From a bacterium (lineage in GTDB: Bacteria > Zhuqueibacterota > Zhuqueibacteria > Thermofontimicrobiales > Thermofontimicrobiaceae): 5,581 bases of DNA. The notes under the pieces were generated by a model. It saw nothing but the letters and a program-made list of their open reading frames with translations. It was not told the DNA's origin and searched no databases. The stretch covers positions 1 to 5,581 of the forward strand of contig DSAU01000183.1 in the NCBI GenBank assembly GCA_011046315.1, written 5' to 3'. A program made the position numbers and the translations under genes. Below, piece by piece: positions 1-5,581 of the stretch. How positions within the stretch are numbered: position 1 is the stretch's first letter; every line of letters starts with the position of its first letter.

Positions 1-621
1 GAGCGGAACGGTTAAATTATCCCAGTTTTTTCTTGAAAAAATTTCTATCAAACCGCCCAACAGCGCAGTGACCAGCGTGATTCTGATCAGATCAGCAGTG
101 GGCAAAGAACTATACACCAATAAGTAGATTAAAACCGAAACCGATGTAAAAACAAAAAACGCGATAAAACCACCGAGGGATTTTCCCGGACGGAGCTGTT
201 TAATGGGAAACCTGGCGCCAATCACCGCTGCCATTCCGTCGCCCCAGGTCATTGCCAATATCCCCAGAAACGGGTATATGAGCGCCGGGGTTTGAGAAAA
301 GCTCAAAAGCGTGCAGATCGTTAATGAAATCGAATAATAAACCGTACCGGGATTTTTCTTTTCGAGCTCCATGGCTTTGAAGATGTTGTATTTATAGGAC
401 AAAAAATTAATCAAAATAAAAGCTGCCGGACCAATGACAGCATAATACCACGCGCTGAAATAATAAAGCGCCAAAAATATCCAGTTTCCCACTCCGATGT
501 GAATAATTTTTCTGCTGAATTCATTGCTGAGTTTAAATATTTTTTGAATAATAGTAGCGATGAGGATGATTGCGAAAACAAACGCAAACGAAACAATAAT
601 ACCGATAATGTTTTGATTCAT
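1..621 (-). CDS. Diacylglycerol/polyprenol/phytol kinase family membrane protein, 3' end cut by window edge
   Basis: This is the first 207 codons of an integral membrane protein; the frame is still open at the left edge. It resembles the SEC59/DGK1/VTE5 group, whose characterised members phosphorylate dolichol, diacylglycerol or phytol using CTP in the membrane. Visible family signatures are SRKIIHIG at residues 36-43, TWGDGMAAVIG at about 125-135, a basic loop with RPGKSLGG at 144-151, LGGLIEIFS at 188-196 and DNLTVP at 201-206. Hydrophobic stretches at about 5-26, 46-75, 95-123, 150-170 and 178-194 fit a multi-pass protein. Because DNLTVP normally lies near the C-terminus, only a short tail is probably missing. 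The ATG has an excellent ribosome site, AAGGAGG with a 7-nt spacer. It is the last visible gene of the same-strand run, 70 bp after the symporter. Family is fairly sure; the lipid substrate (polyprenol, diacylglycerol or phytol) cannot be decided from sequence. Confidence 0.82.
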   Translation of the reverse strand, partial: MNQNIIGIIVSFAFVFAIILIATIIQKIFKLSNEFSRKIIHIGVGNWIFLALYYFSAWYYAVIGPAAFILINFLSYKYNIFKAMELEKKNPGTVYYSISLTICTLLSFSQTPALIYPFLGILAMTWGDGMAAVIGARFPIKQLRPGKSLGGFIAFFVFTSVSVLIYLLVYSSLPTADLIRITLVTALLGGLIEIFSRKNWDNLTVPL

Positions 622-691
622 GTTGACGCCTCCTTCTTAATGAAAGGGATAACTAATATTTATTTAAACTTCGAGCACGTTTGTCCATGAT

Positions 692-1936
692 TCAATCGTC
701 TTCTTCAGCCAATGCTTCACCCATTCCCTCCAGGCTCTCACCGTCCAGCCGAGCGACCACTACTGCTCCGCAGGAATCGCTGAGCACATTAACCGTTGTC
801 CGGAACATGTCCAGAATTCGGTCTACCGCTAAAATAATTATATAACCTTCCAGCGGTAAGCCGACAGCTTTGAGAATAATCGCTAGCATCACCAGTCCCG
901 CCATAGGCACACTCGCCGCGCCGATAGACGCTAATAGCGCTGTTAGCACGACAATTAATTGCTGCGACAAGCTCAGTTCGATGCCATAGACTTGTGCAAT
1001 AAAAATTGTTGCGACGCATTCGTAGAGCGCGGTGCCGTCCATGTTCACTGTTGCCCCGATCGGCAGCACAAAGCTTCCGACTTTTTTTGAAACCCGCGAA
1101 TTTTGAGTCACCGCCTTCATTGTCAGCGGAAGGGTGACCATCGATGAACAGGTTGAAAATGCCATTATCAAGGCCGAGGGCATGCCTTTGAAGTGACGCG
1201 GTGGTGGAACCCGTGCCACAAATCGCAATAACAACGGCAGGTTTATCAACGCGTGAATCATCAGCCCCAGCAAAACAACAAGGAAATAAAAACCCAGCGA
1301 CTTAAACGCGCCAAATCCGGTGGTGGCGACAATGCGGGCATTAATACCAAAAACACCGAGCGGCGCTGCCCAGACGACAAAAAGCGTTAATTTGAGCATC
1401 GCACGAAACGCGCCCTGAAAGAATGTAGTGATCTGTGAGCGGTATGGATCCTTTAATTGGGTAATGAAGAAACCAAATAGAATACAGAAAAATATAACCG
1501 GCAACACATCGCCTTCAGCCAGTGAACTGAATGGGTTTTCCGGAATAATTCGCAGTAATAATTCTCCGATGTTGCCCTCGGCGACCTCCACCTGATCCGG
1601 CGATTTTTGTAACTCAATATTTGCACCGACCCCGGGACGGAAAAGGTTTACCAGCAGCAATCCGGTGACAATGGCTAAAAGACTGCTGGTCACATAGTAC
1701 AACAACGTCTTGATTCCCAGACTGCCCAGTCCGCGTCCAGAACCCACACTGAGAACCCCTGAAATAATCGACGTTACAATTAACGGCATAATTGCCATCT
1801 TTAGCAGACGAAGGAAAACGTTCGCCAGCGGATCAGCAATCGGAAGGATTGCCTCACCAAATATTTTCCCGCTAACAACCCCGAGAAAAATTCCGATAAA
1901 GATATAATGCGTCAGCGTCAGTTTTTTTAACAGCAA
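692..1936 (-). CDS. Dicarboxylate/amino acid:cation symporter (DAACS family, EAAT/GltP-like)
   Basis: This 414-residue inner-membrane carrier is of normal family length (about 400-450) and should import an acidic amino acid or C4-dicarboxylate driven by Na+ or H+. The C-terminal transport core is complete. The HP1 tip STCSSMVTLP is at 261-270, the TM7 cation motif NMDGT at 298-302, the HP2 loop ASIGAASVPMAG at 336-347, and the TM8 residues are D372, D376, R379, T380, N383 and D387. By eye these match D390, D394, R397, T398, N401 and D405 of GltPh. R397 binds the substrate side-chain carboxylate and D394 its amino group, so aspartate or glutamate is more likely than a C4-dicarboxylate such as succinate (DctA, as I recall it, lacks the D394 equivalent). 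The tail ends in the acidic EEDD. Translation appears to begin at TTG, since an in-frame TAG lies four codons upstream and AGGGAG sits 5 nt before the TTG. It follows the aldehyde dehydrogenase by 56 bp. Exact substrate and coupling ion are inferred. Confidence 0.93.
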   Translation of the reverse strand: MLLKKLTLTHYIFIGIFLGVVSGKIFGEAILPIADPLANVFLRLLKMAIMPLIVTSIISGVLSVGSGRGLGSLGIKTLLYYVTSSLLAIVTGLLLVNLFRPGVGANIELQKSPDQVEVAEGNIGELLLRIIPENPFSSLAEGDVLPVIFFCILFGFFITQLKDPYRSQITTFFQGAFRAMLKLTLFVVWAAPLGVFGINARIVATTGFGAFKSLGFYFLVVLLGLMIHALINLPLLLRFVARVPPPRHFKGMPSALIMAFSTCSSMVTLPLTMKAVTQNSRVSKKVGSFVLPIGATVNMDGTALYECVATIFIAQVYGIELSLSQQLIVVLTALLASIGAASVPMAGLVMLAIILKAVGLPLEGYIIILAVDRILDMFRTTVNVLSDSCGAVVVARLDGESLEGMGEALAEEDD

Positions 1937-1947
1937 AACAACTCCCT
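1934..1947 (-). promoter_or_regulatory. Ribosome binding site supporting a TTG start for the symporter
   Basis: Read on the minus strand, AGGGAG (1947-1942) is followed by 5 nt and then TTG (1936-1934). An in-frame TAG just upstream (1948-1946) rules out an earlier start, and no ATG is available in frame before the first membrane segment. The TTG is therefore the best start. Confidence 0.65.
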
Positions 1948-1992
1948 ATATTTGGTTGAAAATTAACCTGAATGATTTAACCTATGCATCTG

Positions 1993-3417
1993 TTATAGAT
2001 TAAAACAGACCATGCGAATGTTAGTCATCTCTTCGATGGCATATTTCAACCCCTCTCTGCCGATACCGCTTTCCTTGTTTCCTCCGTAAGGCATGTGATC
2101 CACTCTGAAGGTGGGGAAATCATTAATCATCACCCCGCCGACATTGATCATTTTAATCGCTTGAAAAGCGCGATCAATTCGCTCAGTGTAAATTCCCGCC
2201 TGCAGACCATATTTTGAATCATTGACCTGTTGCAGCGCATCATCAAACTCATCAAAGGGAATTAACGATACAACCGGAGCAAAAACTTCATCTCGGATGA
2301 CTTTCATGTCTGGTTTAACATTTGTCAACACTGTCGGCTCAAACATGGCGCCGTTGCGAACGCCACCGGTGAGAATGGTCGCTCCCATTTCCACTGCCTC
2401 TCGAACCCAGTGTTCCGCGCGTTCTGCTTCTTGCAAATTGATCATCGGTCCCACATCACAGTTTTTATCCAGAGGGTCACCCACGATTTGATTTTTGCTA
2501 GCTGCTATAAACATATCAGCAAATCGATCAAAAACCGAACGCTGGATGTAAATGCGCTGGACTGAGATGCAAATCTGTCCCGAATTGGCAAAGCTGCCAA
2601 CAACACATCGCGGCGCAGCTTTTTCATAGTCGCCATCTTCGCAAACAACCACCGCGCAGTTTGAACCGAGCTCCATAGTATATTTTTTTAATCCACCGCG
2701 AGTCATAATGTATTTTCCCACTGCCGGGCTGCCGGTAAACGTAACCATATCGACTCGGGAATCTTGAACCAGCCAATCGCCGACCGTGGCGCCGCTGCCT
2801 ATCACAACATTGAGCGCGCCATCGGGTAGCCCGCACTCCATCAACATCTCTGCCATCTTCAACGCAGTGAGCGGCGTGGCAGTGGCAGGTTTCAGCACAA
2901 CCGCGTTTCCGGCGGCAATGGCAGGAGCGACTTTGTGCACTACCAAATTCAACGGAAAATTGAACGGAGAAATGGCGGCGATCACCCCCACCGGCATACG
3001 AAGATAAAAGCCCATCCGGTTTTCCGCGCCCTCGCTGGCGTCCATGGAGATTGTCTCTCCATGAATGCGCTTGGCTTCCTCAGCCGCACATTTGAACGTT
3101 TCCACAGCTCGACCAACTTCAGCCAACGCATATTTATAGGCTTTACCCGATTCGGAAGCGATCAACTTAGCCATTTGTTCGCACTGATGTGTTAATAACA
3201 GGGACATGGACTCGAGGATTTTGCTTCGCTGGTGTGACGGCATCGCGGAAATAGCAGCAACTCCCTTTTGAGCAGCACGAATGGCTGCGTCAACATCCTG
3301 TTCGGATGCCTGGGGAACTTTACCGATAACCTGGTGATTGTATGGGTTGACAACCTCGATCATTTTTTTCCCCGAATGCCATATCCCGTTAATTAACATT
3401 TGATATTCGGTTAACAT
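1993..3417 (-). CDS. NAD(P)-dependent aldehyde dehydrogenase (ALDH superfamily), substrate unknown
   Basis: This 474-residue soluble enzyme should oxidise an aldehyde to a carboxylic acid with NAD+ or NADP+. All key ALDH elements are present. SPFNFPLN at 150-157 supplies the oxyanion asparagine N153, and K176 lies in the LKPA cofactor site. TGSPAVG at 228-234 forms the Rossmann loop, the general base E249 lies in MELGSN, the nucleophile C283 in GQICIS, and the ribose-binding EVF is at 377-379. The combination of FNFPLN, ELGSN and GQICISVQR, with a C-terminal GREGLKYAIEEMTNIR stretch, is closest in my memory to the lactaldehyde, glycolaldehyde and semialdehyde oxidising branch (for example MJ1411-like enzymes) rather than betaine or retinal dehydrogenases. 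This is recall, not a search. The ATG at 3417 has an AGGAGG 4 nt upstream, favouring it over Met7. Gaps are 60 bp to the glycosyltransferase before it and 56 bp to the symporter after it. Next to an acidic amino acid importer, a semialdehyde substrate is possible but unproven. Confidence 0.93.
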   Translation of the reverse strand: MLTEYQMLINGIWHSGKKMIEVVNPYNHQVIGKVPQASEQDVDAAIRAAQKGVAAISAMPSHQRSKILESMSLLLTHQCEQMAKLIASESGKAYKYALAEVGRAVETFKCAAEEAKRIHGETISMDASEGAENRMGFYLRMPVGVIAAISPFNFPLNLVVHKVAPAIAAGNAVVLKPATATPLTALKMAEMLMECGLPDGALNVVIGSGATVGDWLVQDSRVDMVTFTGSPAVGKYIMTRGGLKKYTMELGSNCAVVVCEDGDYEKAAPRCVVGSFANSGQICISVQRIYIQRSVFDRFADMFIAASKNQIVGDPLDKNCDVGPMINLQEAERAEHWVREAVEMGATILTGGVRNGAMFEPTVLTNVKPDMKVIRDEVFAPVVSLIPFDEFDDALQQVNDSKYGLQAGIYTERIDRAFQAIKMINVGGVMINDFPTFRVDHMPYGGNKESGIGREGLKYAIEEMTNIRMVCFNL

Positions 3418-3477
3418 TGCTCCTCCTCTCTGGGTTAATTTTTTGGTGTATTAAATTGAACGATTGGAGTCAGTTTG

Positions 3478-4158
3478 TTAATGCTTTTTGATCAGGCTAA
3501 AAAAAATAATTTGAAGGAACCGAAGTGTATCCGTTAAGCGATGGATATGACTGGGTTGATCATTGTAAATGGTTTTAATGGGCAGCTGCATGATTTTATA
3601 TTTTCGCATGAGAACCTTAATCAGCAGCTCGGATTCGGTTTCGTAACGATTGCTCGTCAGACTAATGCGCTGAAGGGCTCTGGTTTTTATCAATCGATAG
3701 CCGGACTGGCTGTCCCGGATGCGGACACCGGTGAGAATTGAGATGATGAGCGATGTGGTTTGATTGCTAAATCGTCGGTCCCACGGCATCGTCGAAAGAT
3801 CGCCCATACGGCTTCCAATGATCATGTCAGGATTTTTTGTTAGATAGCAATTTACAAAAGCCCGAATATCGCCAGGGGAATGCTGCATGTCGCCATCCAG
3901 GCAGATCACGGCTTCATAACCGTTTTCGATTGCATAACGAAAACCAGCTTTCAGAGCGTAACCCTTTCCCTGGTTGCTCCGGTTTTTAATCACGATAGCG
4001 TGTGCCGCCTGTGCCAGGCGAGCCGTTGCATCAAACGAACCATCATCAACCACTACAATTGCATGAATGCACCCTGTTTCACGAACGCCCTCAATTACAC
4101 GGACAATGGTATTTTCAACGTTATACGCCGGTATTATGACACAAAACTTTGATTTCAT
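3478..4158 (-). CDS. Family 2 glycosyltransferase, DPM1/GtrB-like catalytic domain without clear membrane segments
   Basis: This 226-residue GT-A fold enzyme should transfer a sugar from a nucleotide donor, probably to a polyprenyl phosphate or a lipid-linked acceptor at the cytoplasmic face. Motifs, numbered from the ATG at 4158, are VIIPAYN at 7-13, VVDDGSFDAT at 36-45, the metal-binding LDGDMQH at 87-93, GSR at 115-117, DSQSGYRL at 149-156 and YETESELL at 172-179. The order and wording fit the dolichol-phosphate mannosyltransferase-like branch of GT2. GtrB- and ArnC-type enzymes carry two C-terminal membrane helices. This one has only a short hydrophobic stretch before LIKKH, so it is peripheral or works with a partner. 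A longer reading from TTG at 4176 adds six residues but has no ribosome site. The ATG has AAAGGGA just upstream. It follows murG by 24 bp, suggesting co-transcription and perhaps an envelope role. Donor and acceptor are unknown. Confidence 0.88.
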   Translation of the reverse strand: MKSKFCVIIPAYNVENTIVRVIEGVRETGCIHAIVVVDDGSFDATARLAQAAHAIVIKNRSNQGKGYALKAGFRYAIENGYEAVICLDGDMQHSPGDIRAFVNCYLTKNPDMIIGSRMGDLSTMPWDRRFSNQTTSLIISILTGVRIRDSQSGYRLIKTRALQRISLTSNRYETESELLIKVLMRKYKIMQLPIKTIYNDQPSHIHRLTDTLRFLQIIFFSLIKKH

Positions 4159-4167
4159 CTTCCCTTT
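4156..4167 (-). promoter_or_regulatory. Ribosome binding site that favours the ATG start of the glycosyltransferase
   Basis: On the minus strand AAAGGGA (4167-4161) lies just before ATG (4158-4156), with a short 4-nt spacer counted from AAGG. The alternative in-frame TTG at 4176 is preceded only by an A-rich stretch with no purine-rich SD. The protein from the ATG starts MKSKFCVIIPAYN, the usual distance from the first GT2 strand. Confidence 0.5.
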
Positions 4168-4182
4168 GGATGACAATGATTT

Positions 4183-5292
4183 TTAATTTTTCTCGATTAG
4201 CTCAATTACACTGTCGGCAATTTCTGCGGCAGCATTTTCACGGTAAAATGTCCGACAATTCCGACTTATACTATCCAGTCTATTAACGTCAAAAATCAAC
4301 TCGCTGATGGTCTGGCTGAGCCTTTTTGGTGACAATTGTTGCTGCAAAATCATCAGCGCTGCGTTTGCATCCACCAACACACGCGCGTTTTTTTCCTGAT
4401 GGCCTTCGGCAGCCGATGGCAACGGCACCAAAATAGCGGGCAGTCCCATCTGCGCAAGTTCCGCAATGGTAATAGCGCCGGCGCGGCAGATCGCCAGATC
4501 CGCGGCGCTGTAAGCATCGATCATGTTGTAAATGAACGGCTGCAAGTATATCCAATGCGGAAGCGCATCGCAGCCTTTTTTTATTGTTTCGAATTGCGAT
4601 ACACCGGTCTGCCAGATAACCTGAATTTCGGGCGACAGTTGTGGCAAAGCTGACAAAAGCGCCTCATTTAATGCGGCTGATCCCTGACTGCCGCCAAACA
4701 GGAACAGGGTCTTTTTATCAGGCTGCAAATTAAATTTAGCTAACGCCAGATTGCGGTCTATTTTTTCCCTGGGCAGTCGAACCGGATTTCCGGTGATGCG
4801 AAATAAGCTGCTGTCTTTGACACGAAGGTGCTGAATGGTCTCCTCGAACGCAAGATGGATGCGGTTGACACGAGGGGCGAGTAATTTAGTGGTAATCCCC
4901 GGGTAGCTGTTCTGCTCTTGAATGAGGGTGGGAATACGCAGCAAATGTGCGGCGTAGAGCACAGGCCCGCTGACGTAACCGCCGGTTCCAATAACAACCT
5001 GAGGACGAAAGCGAATGAGAAAAATCAACGACTGCACCAGCCCAATGATCAGCGAAAAGAAAAAGCTCAAAATCTTAGGGCTCAATTTTCGGGTCAGGTA
5101 TTGAATATGAATCGTTTTCAGCCGGTAGCCTTCACGCGGAACTATCTTTTCCTCGATGCGATGCCTGACCCCAACAAAGACAATTTCGCAATCAGAAAGC
5201 CGACACTTTAACTCTCCGGCAATGGCGATGCCAGGATAAACATGTCCGCCAGTGCCACCACCGGAAATCACAATACGAAATGATTGGTTCAT
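4183..5292 (-). CDS. murG: MurG: UDP-GlcNAc:lipid I N-acetylglucosaminyltransferase
   Basis: MurG transfers GlcNAc from UDP-GlcNAc to undecaprenyl-pyrophosphoryl-MurNAc-pentapeptide (lipid I) to give lipid II, the last cytoplasmic membrane-associated step of peptidoglycan precursor synthesis. The 369 residues from the ATG at 5292 match the family length (E. coli about 355). The glycine-rich loop GGGTGGH is at 11-17, GTGGYVSGP at 102-110, QEQNSYPG at 125-132, GNPVR at 168-172, GGSQGS at 200-205, and the donor-site segment CRAGAITIAELA at 269-280 includes E278. HQEKNA at 298-303 completes the UDP-GlcNAc pocket. A hydrophobic stretch at about 73-94 fits the membrane-association patch. A TTG four codons earlier (5304) is possible, but it lies within the probable TTGGAA ribosome site, which is 7 nt from the ATG by its GGA core. 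It is the first gene of the same-strand run, with no ftsW, murD or murC beside it in view. No key motif is missing. Confidence 0.97.
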   Translation of the reverse strand: MNQSFRIVISGGGTGGHVYPGIAIAGELKCRLSDCEIVFVGVRHRIEEKIVPREGYRLKTIHIQYLTRKLSPKILSFFFSLIIGLVQSLIFLIRFRPQVVIGTGGYVSGPVLYAAHLLRIPTLIQEQNSYPGITTKLLAPRVNRIHLAFEETIQHLRVKDSSLFRITGNPVRLPREKIDRNLALAKFNLQPDKKTLFLFGGSQGSAALNEALLSALPQLSPEIQVIWQTGVSQFETIKKGCDALPHWIYLQPFIYNMIDAYSAADLAICRAGAITIAELAQMGLPAILVPLPSAAEGHQEKNARVLVDANAALMILQQQLSPKRLSQTISELIFDVNRLDSISRNCRTFYRENAAAEIADSVIELIEKN

Positions 5293-5304
5293 ATAAAATT
5301 CCAA
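5290..5304 (-). promoter_or_regulatory. Weak ribosome binding site deciding the murG start
   Basis: On the minus strand TTGGAA (5304-5299) precedes ATG (5292-5290), with 7 nt between its GGA core and the start. Using the in-frame TTG at 5304 would consume this site and leaves only AT-rich sequence upstream, so the ATG is preferred. The site is much weaker than those of the dehydrogenase and the membrane kinase. Confidence 0.4.
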
Positions 5305-5330
5305 TTGTTATATCAAAAGCCACGAGGTTA

Positions 5331-5358
5331 ATAATATCAAAATTATAAAAAAAAGCAA
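5331..5358 (-). promoter_or_regulatory. Possible sigma-70-type promoter for murG and downstream genes
   Basis: Read on the minus strand, TTGCTT (5358-5353) and TATTAT (5336-5331) are separated by 16 nt. The -10 element matches the consensus at five of six positions and the -35 at three. A start near 5324 would leave a leader of about 30 nt before the murG ATG. The region is very AT-rich, with a run of eight T between the boxes, so chance matches are easy. This is the best candidate I see, not a firm call. Confidence 0.3.
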
Positions 5359-5421
5359 GGTAAAAATTTATTTGAAATGAATTCTTTCGTATTAATGTCA
5401 GCCAATATAAAATTTCTGTCA

Positions 5422-5456
5422 CAGGTGGAATAGTGATGCCATCGCTTGATAACCTG
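5422..5456. repeat. Imperfect hairpin, two short stems with a symmetric internal loop
   Basis: CAGGT (5422-5426) pairs with ACCTG (5452-5456). Inside, GTGAT (5433-5437) pairs with ATCGC (5441-5445), including one G-T wobble, across the loop GCC. The two internal strands are 6 nt each. Neither strand shows a following T-tract, so it is not a standard Rho-independent terminator. It sits directly after the minus-strand stop codon at 5460-5458 of the edge-entering open frame, where a 3'-end structure might be expected. The stems are short and chance is possible. Confidence 0.35.
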
Positions 5457-5457
5457 A

Positions 5458-5580
5458 TTATTTGACGGATGAGAAAGATTTTAAATCAAGCCAGCTATGT
5501 TTGATGTCTAATAAACCAGATTTCTCCAAGAAACCCGGTTGATAAACCAAAGACCGAGATACTACCAGCCAACCATATTT
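5458..5580 (-). other. Short open frame entering from the right edge (possible 3' end of a gene, unrecognised)
   Basis: On the minus strand one frame is open for 40 codons from the right edge to TAA at 5460-5458. It reads approximately KYGWLVVSRS, then LVYQPGFLEK, and ends in KSFSSVK. I recognise no family. Forty codons without a stop can occur by chance, and the frame runs straight through the palindrome at 5514-5540, which suggests a non-coding repeat rather than protein. If it were real, it would be the C-terminus of a gene ending about 165 bp before murG. Confidence 0.15.
5514..5540 (-). repeat. Near-perfect palindrome forming a 12-bp hairpin in minus-strand RNA
   Basis: On the minus strand AACCGGGTTTCT (5540-5529) faces AGAAATCTGGTT (5525-5514) across the loop TGG. 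All twelve positions pair in RNA, ten as Watson-Crick and two as G-U. On the plus strand those two positions would be A-C mismatches. The GGTT arm at 5537-5540 could instead pair with AACC at 5545-5548 in a small competing hairpin. The octamer ATAAACCA appears at 5511-5518 and again at 5542-5549, flanking the structure. The sequence after the stem on the minus strand is TATTAGAC, only weakly T-rich, so a terminator role is doubtful. The sort of palindrome seen in dispersed intergenic repeats is an alternative. Confidence 0.6.
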
Positions 5581-5581
5581 A

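Larger units (their letters stand above)
5293..5581. other. Region upstream of murG without a convincing gene
   Basis: These 289 bp hold no supportable complete gene on either strand. The part nearest murG (about 5305-5420) is very AT-rich and contains the promoter candidate. Further out the composition becomes more balanced, with a symmetric imperfect hairpin at 5422-5456 and a stronger palindrome at 5514-5540. A 40-codon minus-strand frame enters from the right edge. No tRNA, riboswitch or CRISPR repeat was recognised. Confidence 0.55.

Noticed and set aside
411..690. Two short open frames (minus 411-596, plus 499-690)
   Set aside because: Both overlap the membrane kinase gene, which has a strong ribosome site and clear family motifs in a different minus-strand frame. 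They are shadows.
1954..1968. GGTT and AACC inverted repeat in the gap before the symporter
   Set aside because: The stem is only four base pairs in AT-rich sequence, too weak to call a terminator or operator.
2935..3195. 86-codon plus-strand open frame, with neighbours at 2786-3007 and 2222-2491
   Set aside because: All are antisense to the intact aldehyde dehydrogenase and resemble no known proteins.
3418..3477. Searched for a terminator or promoter between the glycosyltransferase and dehydrogenase genes
   Set aside because: No stable stem followed by a T-tract is present on the minus strand. Only the dehydrogenase ribosome site stands out.
4336..4653. 105-codon plus-strand open frame
   Set aside because: It lies wholly inside murG, antisense to the conserved donor-binding region, has no recognisable family features, and is explained by the murG codons on the other strand.
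4918..5211. 97-codon plus-strand open frame
   Set aside because: It is antisense to the N-terminal half of murG and has a low-complexity polar product with no domain. It is a shadow.
5192..5422. 76-codon minus-strand open frame overlapping the start of murG
   Set aside because: Its second half is murG read in another frame (the glycine-loop region becomes a Trp/His/Arg-rich stretch), and its first half is translated AT-rich leader. It has no ribosome site worth noting.
5434..5463. Nine-codon plus-strand reading frame from ATG at about 5436
   Set aside because: Too short, ends at once, and lies inside the hairpin sequence. There is no reason to call it a leader peptide.

Overview
The window is a bacterial chromosome segment. 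All five recognisable genes lie on the minus strand and are read from right to left. Bacterial origin is shown by MurG (peptidoglycan synthesis) and by Shine-Dalgarno sequences, some strong (AAGGAGG, AGGAGG), before the genes. Base composition is moderate and slightly AT-rich. Nothing here fixes the phylum. A Gram-negative or uncultured lineage outside the model organisms is my guess, not a result.

Layout from right to left, in the direction of transcription. Positions 5293-5581 hold no convincing gene. They contain a possible promoter for murG, two hairpin-forming sequences and a short open frame running in from the right edge. Then come murG (4183-5292), a DPM1/GtrB-like family 2 glycosyltransferase (3478-4158), an NAD(P)-dependent aldehyde dehydrogenase (1993-3417), an EAAT/GltP-type dicarboxylate or amino acid:cation symporter (692-1936, TTG start), and the N-terminal 207 codons of a diacylglycerol/polyprenol/phytol kinase-family membrane protein (1-621), cut by the left edge.

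The gaps between genes are 24, 60, 56 and 70 bp. None contains a recognisable terminator, so the five genes could form one transcript, although internal promoters cannot be excluded. MurG, the glycosyltransferase and the membrane kinase share a theme of polyprenyl-phosphate-linked sugar chemistry. The symporter and dehydrogenase look like uptake and oxidation of an acidic amino acid or a related carbon compound, and their link to the envelope genes is unclear. murG is not flanked by its usual dcw-cluster partners on the side that can be seen.

No clearly new system is visible. The items most worth a second look are the minus-strand hairpin at 5514-5540, whose two imperfect pairs are both G-U wobbles when read as minus-strand RNA, the lipid-carrier grouping, and the symporter's lack of an arginine at both positions where characterised relatives carry it.
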